Origin: Variovorax sp. KK3
GTDB taxonomy: Bacteria; Pseudomonadota; Gammaproteobacteria; Burkholderiales; Burkholderiaceae_C
Assembly: GCF_001984055.1 (NCBI RefSeq)
Contig: NZ_LYVO01000007.1
Coordinates: forward strand, 62,001 to 126,000
Reading direction: 5' to 3'
Length of the DNA: 64,000 nt
This document shows, in pieces, positions 1-10,413 of the stretch. Both the position numbers and the translations under genes were made by a program. The notes under the pieces were generated by a model, which saw only the letters and a program-made list of their open reading frames with translations, had not been told where the DNA came from and did no database searches. Position 1 is the stretch's first letter. Every line of letters begins with the position of its first letter.

Positions 1-1991
<1,991 letters not shown>

Positions 1992-2046
1992 GGCCACACC
2001 CGCGGATCGCGACCGGCCAAACGCCCAGTCGTTGTATCGTGCGGGG

Positions 2047-2979
2047 ATGATCAGCCGGTCGGCATCCTCTCTGCCCCGCGCCTTGCGCGTGGGCTTGGCG
2101 TTGTGCCTTGCAGCCTGTGTTGCCTGTGTGGCCTGTTCAGTCGCAGCCCAGACAGCCGCACTTGACGCCGGCTCGGCGCCGGCCCTGCGCGAGCAGCACC
2201 AGAAGCTGGCCGGCCAGTTGGCAGCGAGCCCCCTGAAGCGGCCGATGCACCTGGAATCCACCGAAACCGACGGCGGCCTTCAAGGCGACGTCTACGCCGT
2301 GGTCGACCATCCCCTCGACGAGGTGCGCACGGCGCTGGCCAATGGCGGGCAGTGGTGCGAGATGCTGCTGCTGCACATCAACAACCGGCGCTGCCGCGTC
2401 AGCAAGCAAGGCCAGGGCGAGGTGCTGACGCTCAGCGTGGTGCAGCGCTACGACAAGCCGGTGGAGCAGGCTTTCGAGCTGCCCTTCGTGCATCGCATCA
2501 CCAGCAACGGCAACGACTACCTGTCGGTGCGGCTGTCGGCCGAGAGCGGCCCGCTGGGCACCAGCAACTACCGCGTCACGCTCGAGGCCATGCCGCTCGG
2601 CGAGCGCCAGAGCTTCCTGCATTTCGGCTACGCCTACGACCACAACATGATGGCGCGGCTGGCCACCAAGGCCTACCTCGCGACCTTCGGCAGCCACAAG
2701 ATGGGCTTTACCGTGGTCGGCAACAAGCCGAACGGCGACCCCGAATACATCCGCGGCGTGCGCGGGCTCATGGAGCGCAACGCGATGCGCTACTTCCTCA
2801 CTCTGGACGCCTACCTCGACGGCCTCGACGCGCCGCCGCAGGAGCGAGGCGACAAACGCCTGCATCGCTGGTTCGAGGAAGCCGAGCGCTATCCGAAACA
2901 GCTGCACGAGGTCGAACTCGCGACCTACCTCGAGCACAAGCGCGCCGATCGCAAACGCGACGGCGCGAAGTCCAATTAG
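2047..2979 (+). CDS. Exported protein with an SRPBCC-like domain, unknown function
   Basis: 310 residues. The ATG at 2047 is preferred over the in-frame upstream start because it places a typical signal sequence at the N-terminus: basic MISRSASSLPRALR, then a Leu/Ala/Cys-rich core, then AQ at the likely cleavage site. The mature part has a pattern resembling lipid-binding START/SRPBCC folds (VYAVVDHPLDEVRTAL followed by beta-rich segments), with a charged Lys/Arg/Glu C-terminus. It probably acts in the periplasm or at the membrane. I do not recognise a named family, and no neighbour suggests a pathway. Confidence 0.75.
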   Translation: MISRSASSLPRALRVGLALCLAACVACVACSVAAQTAALDAGSAPALREQHQKLAGQLAASPLKRPMHLESTETDGGLQGDVYAVVDHPLDEVRTALANGGQWCEMLLLHINNRRCRVSKQGQGEVLTLSVVQRYDKPVEQAFELPFVHRITSNGNDYLSVRLSAESGPLGTSNYRVTLEAMPLGERQSFLHFGYAYDHNMMARLATKAYLATFGSHKMGFTVVGNKPNGDPEYIRGVRGLMERNAMRYFLTLDAYLDGLDAPPQERGDKRLHRWFEEAERYPKQLHEVELATYLEHKRADRKRDGAKSN

Positions 2980-2991
2980 CCTGGTGGTCTG

Positions 2992-3468
2992 CTAGCCCTG
3001 GGCCTTGCGCCAAGCCTCGTAGAGGTCCTCGCCCTCGGGTCGCACGGGCAGGCTGGTGATTTTCATCTCGCGTTGCTCGACGGGCCTGGCGATCTCGACG
3101 TAGCCGCGTTCGGCCGACAGGTCGTAGGGCGCGCCGTCTTCGTTGGAATAGGCGTAGTAGACCTCCTTGACGCCCGCCAGGTACATGGCCGTGAGGCACA
3201 TCGGGCAGGGGTAGCCGCTCGCGTAGACCGTGCTGCCGCTCAGGTCGGTGCTGCCTTGCACGCGGCAGGCATCACGCACCGCCTGCATCTCGGCATGGGC
3301 CGAGGGGTCGCACAGTGCGTCGACCTCGTTGACGCTGCGGGCCAGCACCTTGCCGTCGCGCACCAGCACCGCGCCGAAGGGCCACGTCTTTCGATCGCGC
3401 ACGTTGCCCATGGCGAGGCCGATGGCGTCGAGCAGATACTTTTCGGTGGTGTCGTCGATGGTGGTCAT
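2992..3468 (-). CDS. Nucleoside/guanine deaminase-type zinc hydrolase
   Basis: 158 residues with the cytidine/deoxycytidylate deaminase fold. The zinc-binding HAE (about residues 58-60) and PCPMC (87-91) motifs are intact, so it should be catalytically competent. Length and motif spacing fit the small guanine or nucleoside deaminases. Its ATG overlaps the stop of the upstream permease gene (ATGA at 3465-3468), so the two are translated together. With UraD at 6.0 kb this suggests purine or related base salvage or breakdown. The exact base is not determinable from sequence alone. Confidence 0.88.
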   Translation of the reverse strand: MTTIDDTTEKYLLDAIGLAMGNVRDRKTWPFGAVLVRDGKVLARSVNEVDALCDPSAHAEMQAVRDACRVQGSTDLSGSTVYASGYPCPMCLTAMYLAGVKEVYYAYSNEDGAPYDLSAERGYVEIARPVEQREMKITSLPVRPEGEDLYEAWRKAQG

Positions 3469-4844
3469 GCCTTGATTCTCTTCGTGGTCGTTGCGGCCGT
3501 CGTGGTCGTGGTGGTCGTCGCGCTCTTCTTGCGGGCGATATACGCAATCACCAGCACGGCGGCCAGCAGCTCGATCGCCGCGACGATGTACAAGCCGGCG
3601 CTCACCTTGCCGGTGGCGGTCTTGATCAGGCCCATCACGTAGGGTGCGCCGAAGCCTGCCAGGTTCGAGATCGAGTTGATCAGCGCCACGCCGATCGCAG
3701 CCGCGCCGCCGGCCAGGTACATGTTGGGCAGCTGCCAGAACACCGGAATCGCGCTCATGGTGCCGACCAGCGCCAGCCCCATCGCGAGCAGCGGCACCAC
3801 GGGCGGCAGGCCGGGCACGGTGAGCGCCAGGGCCAGCAGCGCCATGCCGCTCGCGCCGCAGATCGCCGCGCCGCTGAAGTGCCAGCGCACCTCGCCATGG
3901 CGGTCCGAATGGCGGCCGTTGAGGATCATGCCGGCGGCGCCGAAGATGTAGGTGGCACCGGCGATCCAGCCGACCATCATCGGCGTGACGAAGCCGGTTT
4001 CCTTGATGACCGTGGGAATCCAGAAGGTCAGCGTCGAATTGGCGCACAGCAGGCAGAAGAAGATCGCGATCAGCAGCCACACCTTGGGGTTGGTGAAGAG
4101 CTGGCGCCAGTCGGTGCCGCGCTCGCCCTGGGCACGGGCGTCGCGCTCGAGTTCGTCGCGAACGATGCGCTTCTCGTCGCTGCTGAGCCAGTGCGCCTGT
4201 TCGGGCTTGTCGGTCATGTAGAAGTAGGCGACGACGCCGGCGAGCACCGACGGAATGCCTTCGATCACGAACAGCCACTGCCAGCCCGACCAGCCCTGCA
4301 CGCCGCCCATCGAACTCATGATCCAGCCGGCCAGCGGGCCGCCCAGCACGCCGGCGATGGCCGATGCCGACATGAAGGTGCCGAAGGCCTTGGCCCGGCG
4401 CTGCGACGGATACCAGTAGGTCAGGTACAGGATCACGCCGGGGTAGAAGCCGGCCTCGAAGGCACCCAGCAGAAAGCGCAGGATGTAGAACTGCGTCGGC
4501 GTGGTCACCCAGGCCTGCAGCATGCAGATGAGCCCCCAGCCGATGGTGATCCGCATCACCGTCTTCTTGGCGCCGATCTTCTGCAGCAGCATGTTGGAGG
4601 GCACCTCGAAGAAGAAGTAGCCCAGGAAGAAGATGCCGGCGCCCAGGCCGTACACCGCTTCGCTGAAGCGCAGGTCGTCCAGCATCTGCAGCTTGGCGAA
4701 TCCGATGTTGACGCGGTCGAGCCAGGCCAGCACCCACAAGGCGCCCAGGAAGGGCAGCAAGCGCCACGAGATCTTGCTGTAGGTCGCGTCGACCCGGTCG
4801 GGAGCGGCGGTGGCGCCGGGTAGCGCCGCGGAGGGTGTGCTCAT
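3465..4844 (-). CDS. MFS transporter, anion:cation symporter type
   Basis: 459 residues, 12 predicted membrane helices, with the family signature WLDRVNIGFAKLQM after helix 1 and GAFEAGFYPGVILYLTYWYP in helices 4-5, typical of the phthalate/tartrate-type ACS permeases. The start at 4844 (MSTPSAALPG) is preferred over the longer frame, which would run into the divergent LysR promoter. The C-terminus ends in an unusual threonine tract (residues about 440-455) encoded by a GT-rich repeat at 3483-3523. It is the first gene of a two-gene operon with the deaminase and probably imports the substrate that enzyme helps break down. Confidence 0.9.
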   Translation of the reverse strand: MSTPSAALPGATAAPDRVDATYSKISWRLLPFLGALWVLAWLDRVNIGFAKLQMLDDLRFSEAVYGLGAGIFFLGYFFFEVPSNMLLQKIGAKKTVMRITIGWGLICMLQAWVTTPTQFYILRFLLGAFEAGFYPGVILYLTYWYPSQRRAKAFGTFMSASAIAGVLGGPLAGWIMSSMGGVQGWSGWQWLFVIEGIPSVLAGVVAYFYMTDKPEQAHWLSSDEKRIVRDELERDARAQGERGTDWRQLFTNPKVWLLIAIFFCLLCANSTLTFWIPTVIKETGFVTPMMVGWIAGATYIFGAAGMILNGRHSDRHGEVRWHFSGAAICGASGMALLALALTVPGLPPVVPLLAMGLALVGTMSAIPVFWQLPNMYLAGGAAAIGVALINSISNLAGFGAPYVMGLIKTATGKVSAGLYIVAAIELLAAVLVIAYIARKKSATTTTTTTAATTTKRIKA

Positions 4845-4990
4845 GTCGATTCCTTTGTCTCTGGTGTCCGTCGTTGTGGAGAGCCCGCCATGCAGGGCTG
4901 CGCCAATGGTCTTCACTCCGGGCCCTGTGCGAAACTGGGCAGGCGCAATAGGGCGCATAGCAAAGTCGATATCCGGAGCCCCACCGCACC

Positions 4991-5929
4991 GTGTCCCGCG
5001 CCGACGACCCCTTCGAGACCTACCTGCTGCGCGTGCTGTGCGCGCTGATCGCGGAGCAGAGCGTGTCGCGCACCGCGATCCGGATGAACCAGTCGCAGCC
5101 CGCCATCAGCGCCGCGCTCAAGCGGCTGCGCGAAGTCTTCAACGACCCGCTGCTGGTGCGCGACAAGAACACCATGGTGCCGACCGCACGGGCACTGGCG
5201 GTGGCCGCGCAGGCCCAGGCCGCGCTCGGCCTGCTCGACGGCCTGCTGCGCAGCGGCGACGGCTTCGACCCCGCGACCACCGAGCGCAGCTTCACCGTCG
5301 CCATGCCCGACTACCTGGCGCCGCCCTTCCTGGCGCAGGTGGTGCGGGCCTTCCGCGCGCAGGCGCCCCACGCGCGCCTGGTGGCGCAGCCGCTCGGGCC
5401 GCAGTACGACTACGAGATGGCGCTGCAGGACGGCACCATCGACATCGTGATCGGCAACTGGCCCGAGCCGCCGGAGCACCTGCACATGTCGACGCTGCTC
5501 GAAGACGAGGTCGTCTGCATCATGGCGCACGACCATCCATTCGCGGTGCCCGGGCAACTGACCGTCGAGCGCTTTCTTCAGGCGCCGCACCTGGTGCCCA
5601 TGCCGTATTCGATCGCTCAGCGCGGCGTGGTCGAGTCCACGCTGGCCACGATGCGCGTGAGCCGCGACCGGCGCGTGCAGTGCCCGTACTTCGGCCTCGC
5701 GCCCAGCCTGCTGCCGGGCACCGACCTGATCATGACCACCAGCCGGCATTTCGCTGCCTACCATGCGCGGCAATTGCCGATCGCCATCGTGCCATCGCCG
5801 ATCGAGTTCGCGCGGATGCGCTTCTACCAGCTGTGGCATGCCTCGCAGCACCGGGCCGCCCCGCACGTGTGGCTGCGCGGGCTGCTGACGGCGGCGGCGC
5901 CGGTGCTGACGGATCTGCAGGCGGGCTGA
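4991..5929 (+). CDS. LysR family transcriptional regulator
   Basis: 312 residues starting at a GTG (4991). An N-terminal helix-turn-helix at about residues 15-70 (QSVSRTAIRMNQSQPAISAALKRL) is followed by the periplasmic-binding-like effector domain from about residue 95. It is divergent from the MFS-deaminase pair across 146 bases, the usual arrangement for a LysR activator of its neighbours. The inducer is unknown; a purine-type compound is an inference from the neighbouring deaminase and UraD. Confidence 0.92.
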   Translation: MSRADDPFETYLLRVLCALIAEQSVSRTAIRMNQSQPAISAALKRLREVFNDPLLVRDKNTMVPTARALAVAAQAQAALGLLDGLLRSGDGFDPATTERSFTVAMPDYLAPPFLAQVVRAFRAQAPHARLVAQPLGPQYDYEMALQDGTIDIVIGNWPEPPEHLHMSTLLEDEVVCIMAHDHPFAVPGQLTVERFLQAPHLVPMPYSIAQRGVVESTLATMRVSRDRRVQCPYFGLAPSLLPGTDLIMTTSRHFAAYHARQLPIAIVPSPIEFARMRFYQLWHASQHRAAPHVWLRGLLTAAAPVLTDLQAG

Positions 5930-5969
5930 GCCGGCCCTCGGCGCAAGGCGTGGGCCACGGACGCGGCCT

Positions 5970-5986
5970 GTTATGCGCCGTATAAC
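5970..5986. promoter_or_regulatory. Near-perfect 17-bp palindrome upstream of uraD
   Basis: GTTATGCGCCGTATAAC: seven of eight base pairs are symmetric around the central C. It lies 48 bases upstream of the uraD ATG in an otherwise irregular GC-rich spacer, a good position for an operator. No binding protein can be assigned; the LysR protein encoded just upstream is one candidate. Confidence 0.4.
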
Positions 5987-6033
5987 GGCACGCGCCTTTT
6001 GGATGCGGCAGCGCCTTCCTACACTGCCGCTCC

Positions 6034-6561
6034 ATGTCCACCGAACTCCACACCCTCGACCTGCGCGCCCTCAACGCGATGGACCGCGCCGCCTTCACCG
6101 CCGCCCTGGGCGAGACCTTCGAGCACTCGCCCTGGGTGGCCGAAGCCGCCTGGGCCGCGCGGCCGTTCGCCACCGTGCAGGCCCTGCACGACGCCATGAT
6201 GGCCGTGGTGCTCGACTGCGGCCGCAGCCGCCAGATCGAGTTTTTGCGCGGCCACCCCGAGCTCTCGGCCGCCGCGGTGCGTGCCAACAGCATGACCGCC
6301 GACTCGATGGACGAGCAGAAGAGCGCTGGCCTCGGCACCCTGTCCGCCAGCGAAGAAGACAGCCTCGCGCGCCTGAACAAGGCCTACCGCACGCGCCACG
6401 GCTTCCCCTTCATCGCCTGCGCGCGCCACTACACCAAGCCCGGCATCTTCGCGGAGCTGGCTTCCCGCGGTGCGCGCGAACCGGGGCAGGACCTGGGCGA
6501 GGCACTGCGGCAGATCGGGTTCATCAGCCGCATGCGGTTGGAGCGGCGGCTCGCTGCCTGA
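6034..6561 (+). CDS. uraD: OHCU decarboxylase (2-oxo-4-hydroxy-4-carboxy-5-ureidoimidazoline decarboxylase)
   Basis: 175 residues, the normal length for UraD. Family features visible are the N-terminal FEHSPWVAEAAW segment, an HPEL motif (His in GHPELS, about residue 74), an SMDEQKSAGL segment and the FPFIACAR strand followed by the short basic C-terminus. The enzyme converts OHCU to S-allantoin in urate catabolism. The other urate enzymes (urate oxidase or Hpx type, HIU hydrolase) are not in the window, so this gene works with genes elsewhere. It stands alone on the + strand, with a palindrome upstream. Confidence 0.88.
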   Translation: MSTELHTLDLRALNAMDRAAFTAALGETFEHSPWVAEAAWAARPFATVQALHDAMMAVVLDCGRSRQIEFLRGHPELSAAAVRANSMTADSMDEQKSAGLGTLSASEEDSLARLNKAYRTRHGFPFIACARHYTKPGIFAELASRGAREPGQDLGEALRQIGFISRMRLERRLAA

Positions 6562-6620
6562 GCGGCCGTGCTTCGGCGGCGAACGGGGCTTCGCGCACGA
6601 AATTTAAGGTTCGGTGAGGG

Positions 6621-6634
6621 ATTGCGTAAGCAAT
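6621..6634. promoter_or_regulatory. Short inverted repeat upstream of the hemerythrin gene
   Basis: ATTGC-GTAA-GCAAT, perfect 5-bp arms with a 4-base spacer, 93 bases before the hemerythrin ATG. The size and symmetry fit an operator for a dimeric regulator. It does not match the FNR consensus (TTGAT-N4-ATCAA) well enough to name one. Confidence 0.25.
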
Positions 6635-6726
6635 TCTTAGCGGCGCGCCGCGCCCGCGATTTCTAGACTTCTTTCCAGCAGGCAGCGCATGGTGCGCCGG
6701 CCGCACAAGCGAAAAGAAGTCCTCCC

Positions 6727-7440
6727 ATGAACATCGATCCCCGAGAAATGCGCCAGGTGGCGCAAGCCGTCGCGCCCCGCGTCGACCTCTACGCCGGCAT
6801 CCACAAGGCGCTGCGTGCGTTGATGGCCGACACCCTGCTGGAACTGGGCCGCGCGGATGCCGACGATGCGCTGGAACTGGCGCAAGCCACGCAGCGCGTG
6901 ATGCAACTGCTGGACTTCTGCCGTTCGCACCTGCAGCACGAAAACACGTTCGTCCACACCGCCATCGAGGCGCGCGCGCCGGGTGCGAGTGGACAGATCG
7001 CGCACGAGCACGGCCAGCACGAAGAAGAAATCGAGGCGCTGTGCGCGCAGGCCACGGCGCTGCTGAACGGCGACTCCGCGACGCGCGAGGCCGGCGCACT
7101 GGCCCTGTACCGCGGGCTGTCGCTATTCATCGCCCACAACTTCGAGCACATGCACGTGGAGGAAACCGCCCACAACGCCGTGCTGTGGGCGCGCTACACC
7201 GACGGGGAGCTCATGGACATCCACAACGCCCTGGTCGCGTCGATTCCGCCCGAGGAAATGATGTTCACGCTGCGCTGGCTGGTGCCCTTCATGAACCCGA
7301 CGGAGCGGGCCGCGATGATGGCCGAGATGCGCGCGCACGCCCCGGCGCCGGCCTTCGCCGCCGCGCTCGATGTGGTGCGGCCGCACCTGCGCGAGCGCGA
7401 ATGGGCCAAGCTCGCGGGCAGCCTGGGCCTGCCCGTCTAG
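6727..7440 (+). CDS. Hemerythrin-like domain protein
   Basis: 237 residues. The first 150 residues form a four-helix, His/Glu-rich region with candidate diiron ligands: His in the opening helix (YAGIHKALR), H-x3-E in SHLQHENTF, H-x3-H-x-E in AHEHGQHEEE, and H-x2-H-x3-E in FEHMHVEE. The remainder is helical without a known motif. Such proteins bind O2 or NO or store iron in the cytoplasm. Its last four bases overlap the end of the convergent PNPOx/GAF gene. Confidence 0.85.
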   Translation: MNIDPREMRQVAQAVAPRVDLYAGIHKALRALMADTLLELGRADADDALELAQATQRVMQLLDFCRSHLQHENTFVHTAIEARAPGASGQIAHEHGQHEEEIEALCAQATALLNGDSATREAGALALYRGLSLFIAHNFEHMHVEETAHNAVLWARYTDGELMDIHNALVASIPPEEMMFTLRWLVPFMNPTERAAMMAEMRAHAPAPAFAAALDVVRPHLREREWAKLAGSLGLPV

Positions 7441-8783
7441 GCGGCGATTTCTTCGAGCAGCACCGGCCGGTCGGTGCGCAGCTTGAAGCGCCCGCGACCC
7501 GTCTTCTCGATCCGGATGTCGGCGCAGTTTTCGGCGAGCCGGCGCTGCAGCAGCACCAGCCGCGCCTCGAGGTTGTCCGACAGGTCGGGCAGGCGCAGGG
7601 CCGGGTCCAGCCGCAGTTCGCGATTGGTGAACTCGTTGCGGCCCTGGCCCGTGTGCTCGCGCAGCAGCTTGCCCAGGATGGCGCCGGCCACGCCCTTGAT
7701 CAGGTAACGCTCGCCCACGAAGACGCTGTTGTTGGCGAGGTAGTGGCGCACGGCGAGCGGGGCGCCGCCGGCCACGGGTGCGATGCTTTGCGCCGCGTCT
7801 TCCGGCGCAGCGGGCTCGGCGGCGGCCTGCAGCAGGTCGAGCGTGGCGCCCAGGTGGGCCGCCACCGCGACCAGCGCGTCTTCGTCCTCGAAGCCGAAGC
7901 GCATGTCCTGCAGGCTTTCGACGAAGAGCACGCCCAGCAGCCGCCCGGCCGACACGATGGGCACCGCCAGCTGGCTGTGCGGCTCGGCCAGGCCGGGGTA
8001 GGGAATCTCGGTGTCCAGCACCAGGCCGGGCTGCAACTCGCGCAGGCTGCTGCGCACGGCGTGGCTGTACGAGGCCGCGTTGGTCATGTGGCTGATGCGC
8101 ACCGGCGTGCGCTCGCGCGCGGCCGTGCCGACGACGCCGTGGCCCATCTCGATCTCCGAGCCGACGCCGGAGGTGGCGTAGCCGCAGCTGGCCACGGTGT
8201 AGAGGCGCTGCGCCGCCGCATCGAGCATCAGCACCATGGCGTGCCGCACGCCCAGGTGGTCGCTCAAGGCCGCGAGCGTGGCCTGCAGCAGCTCGTCTGT
8301 GGCGGTGCACGCGGCCAGTCGCTCGGCCGAGCGCCGCACGCCGGCCAGCAGCGGCGGGCGTGCCGGCGCCTGCAGGCAATCGCCCTCCAAGGGCTCGACG
8401 TGCTCCACCTCGTACACGTCGGAGCCGAGCAGGCGGAACACGCCGGCCATGCCCGAATGCGATGCGATGCCCGCCAGCTGCGCCTTCATGCCCTCGAAGA
8501 GCGCGCCCTCGGTTTCGGTGCGCAGGTACCGGATCTGCAGGCGGTAGAAGGCCGCGGTGACGGGGTCCATCACCAGCACGGTGCCGTGCGGGTTGGCCAG
8601 GATGTTCTGGCGCGTCTTGTTGAAGAACTGGAACGACAGCGCGATGTGGCGCTCGTCCACGTAGTAGACCTGCGAGATGTAGGCCACGTTCGGCGTGCCG
8701 TCCGCGCTGCAGGTCGCCATCATGCCGGGGATCGCACCCTCGAAGCAGGCACGGATGGCGGGCAGGGCGGGGGCGGCGTTCAT
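7437..8783 (-). CDS. Three-part protein: PNPOx-like flavin domain, GAF domain, DNA-binding-like C-terminus
   Basis: 448 residues. Residues 1-130 look like a split-barrel flavin-reductase/PNPOx domain (GMMATCSADGTPNVAYIS). About 150-310 is a GAF domain (ALSDHLGVRHAMVLMLD through AVPIVSAGRLLGVLFVES). About 335-448 resembles a winged-helix output region, ending in a segment like those in response regulators (RYLIKGVAGAILGKLL). The build suggests a redox or ligand sensor that controls transcription. It is the second gene of a two-gene unit, with its ATG overlapping the stop of the upstream PNPOx gene (ATGA at 8780-8783). The DNA-binding assignment is the least certain part. Confidence 0.8.
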   Translation of the reverse strand: MNAAPALPAIRACFEGAIPGMMATCSADGTPNVAYISQVYYVDERHIALSFQFFNKTRQNILANPHGTVLVMDPVTAAFYRLQIRYLRTETEGALFEGMKAQLAGIASHSGMAGVFRLLGSDVYEVEHVEPLEGDCLQAPARPPLLAGVRRSAERLAACTATDELLQATLAALSDHLGVRHAMVLMLDAAAQRLYTVASCGYATSGVGSEIEMGHGVVGTAARERTPVRISHMTNAASYSHAVRSSLRELQPGLVLDTEIPYPGLAEPHSQLAVPIVSAGRLLGVLFVESLQDMRFGFEDEDALVAVAAHLGATLDLLQAAAEPAAPEDAAQSIAPVAGGAPLAVRHYLANNSVFVGERYLIKGVAGAILGKLLREHTGQGRNEFTNRELRLDPALRLPDLSDNLEARLVLLQRRLAENCADIRIEKTGRGRFKLRTDRPVLLEEIAA

Positions 8784-9271
8784 CGGGCCGGCAAGGGGCT
8801 GCCGGCGCGCGGCCCGGGCGTCTGGTCGAAGGCCTGCGAGGGCCGGAAGCTGACGGCCATCATGTCCTCGAGCGGGCAGGCGAGCATGGCGCGCACGAAC
8901 GGGGCGTCGAAGCCGACGCAGCCCACCTCGTGCTCCATCGATGCAAGGTAGCGGCGCAGCAACGGAAGATCGGCATCGCCCGCCGGGCGGAGCTGCGCCG
9001 CCTGCGCCTTGACCTGCACGGTGCGATGGCTCAGCGGCTCGCTGAACACCACCGCCACTTCGCCGGTGGCCGCCACGTCCTGCAGCAACTGGCGCGACTG
9101 CGTGCGCGACAGGTAGACCGTGACGTCGGCGCCATCGGGCGAGATGCTCGCACCCACGGCGCGCATGAGGCTGGGCCGGTTCGCAGCGCTGCGCGAGGCC
9201 ACGATGGCCGAGACGCCCTTGTCGATCATCGCGATGTGCTCGGGCGTGAGCAGCGGGGCTTGCACACTCAT
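8780..9271 (-). CDS. PNPOx-fold (pyridoxamine 5'-phosphate oxidase-like) protein
   Basis: 163 residues; the start at 9271 (MSVQAPLLTP) removes a long implausible N-terminal extension. It has the split-barrel pattern of general stress/flavin-binding proteins (SAIVASRSAANRPSLMRAVG, then a strand with VTVYLSRTQSRQLLQD and EVAVVFSEP). It probably binds FMN or haem, but no decisive ligand residues are recognisable. It is the promoter-proximal partner of the PNPOx-GAF protein, so the pair probably act together, one possibly sensing what the other handles. Confidence 0.8.
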   Translation of the reverse strand: MSVQAPLLTPEHIAMIDKGVSAIVASRSAANRPSLMRAVGASISPDGADVTVYLSRTQSRQLLQDVAATGEVAVVFSEPLSHRTVQVKAQAAQLRPAGDADLPLLRRYLASMEHEVGCVGFDAPFVRAMLACPLEDMMAVSFRPSQAFDQTPGPRAGSPLPAR

Positions 9272-9379
9272 GAAGAAAGGGGTAGAGACGGGCCTGGGAG
9301 GCAAGACCACATCGTAATTCGAAGTCGCCGAAAAGACGTGCACGCGCCGCGGCGGCATTGCTTTTGCTTCGGAGGAGAC

Positions 9380-10366
9380 ATGACCCACACCACCTTTACC
9401 CGCACCACGCGCCGCGGCGCGCTCCAAGCCCTGGCGGCCGGCGCCGCGGCCCTGGCCCTGCCAGCCCGCGCCGCCTGGCCCGACAAGCCCGTCAAGATCG
9501 TCGTGACTTTCGCGGCCGGCGGCTCCAGCGACATCCTGGCGCGGGTGCTGGCCGAGCAGCTCACGCGCAAGCTGGGCCAGCCGGTGGTGGTGGACAACAA
9601 GCCGGGCGCCGGCGGCACCATCGGCGGTGCGCAGGTGGCGGCGGCGCCGGCCGACGGCTACACGCTGATGCTGTCGAACACCACGCCGATCGCGCTCGGG
9701 CCCTTCGCGCTCGAGAAGCAGCCTTACGACCCGGTGGCCGCCTTCACCCACATCGCCTACCTGGGTTCGGCGCCGCTGGTGCTGATGGCGAGCAAGGAAT
9801 CCGGCATCAAGAGCTTCGCCGACCTGGAAGCCCGTGCACGCAAGGACGGCCGGCTCGACTTCGGCTCCGGCGGCCCGGGCTCCGTCGGCCACGTGCACGG
9901 CGAGCTGATCCGCAAGATCACCGGTGCCAATCTGGTGCACGTGCCGTACCGCGGCGGGGCGCCCATGACCACCGACCTGATCGCCAACGTGGTGCCGGTG
10001 GGCATCGACGTCATCACCGCCTACGTGCCCTTCTTCAAGAGCGGCCAGTTGGTGCCGCTGGCGGTGACCGGCAGCGCACGCTCGCCGCTGATGCCCGAGG
10101 TGCCGACGATGGTCGAGCTGGGGCAGCCCAAGCTGGTCTTCGAGAACTTCTTCGGCCTGAGCGGGCCGGCCAAGTTGCCCGCCGACCTGGTCGGCCGACT
10201 CAATGCCGCGAGCAACGAATCGCTGGCCTTGCCCGAGGTGCAGAAGAAGCTGGTCGAGCTGGGCATCGTCTCCAAGCCCGGCACGGCCGCGCAGTTCGAG
10301 GGCTTCGTGAAGGAGCAGGTCGGCGTGCTCGGTCCGACGGTGAAGGGCGCGGGCATCAAGCTTTGA
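9380..10366 (+). CDS. Bug/TctC-type solute receptor
   Basis: 328 residues; the ATG at 9380 follows a strong GGAGGAGA ribosome site. A twin-arginine-like leader (TRRGALQALAAGAAALALPARA) precedes the mature protein, which opens with WPDKPVKIVVTFAAGG and carries the Bug signature strands VVVDNKPGAGGTIGG and ADGYTLML. These periplasmic proteins bind carboxylates for tripartite tricarboxylate transport or signalling. No TctA/TctB membrane genes are nearby, which is common for the large Bug families of Burkholderiales. It is divergent from the PNPOx pair; the ligand is unknown. Confidence 0.92.
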   Translation: MTHTTFTRTTRRGALQALAAGAAALALPARAAWPDKPVKIVVTFAAGGSSDILARVLAEQLTRKLGQPVVVDNKPGAGGTIGGAQVAAAPADGYTLMLSNTTPIALGPFALEKQPYDPVAAFTHIAYLGSAPLVLMASKESGIKSFADLEARARKDGRLDFGSGGPGSVGHVHGELIRKITGANLVHVPYRGGAPMTTDLIANVVPVGIDVITAYVPFFKSGQLVPLAVTGSARSPLMPEVPTMVELGQPKLVFENFFGLSGPAKLPADLVGRLNAASNESLALPEVQKKLVELGIVSKPGTAAQFEGFVKEQVGVLGPTVKGAGIKL

Positions 10367-10375
10367 CGCGGGGCG

Positions 10376-10401
10376 GTGAGCGCGGCTGCGTCGCCGCTCA
10401 C
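10376..10401. terminator. Possible hairpin between the Bug gene and the TetR gene
   Basis: GTGAGCG (10376-10382) and CGCTCAC (10395-10401) are perfect 7-base complementary arms. They lie just after the receptor stop and 12 bases before the TetR start. There is no T-run, so an operator for the TetR protein is as likely as a terminator. Confidence 0.3.
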
Positions 10402-10413
10402 TAGAATTCCGCG

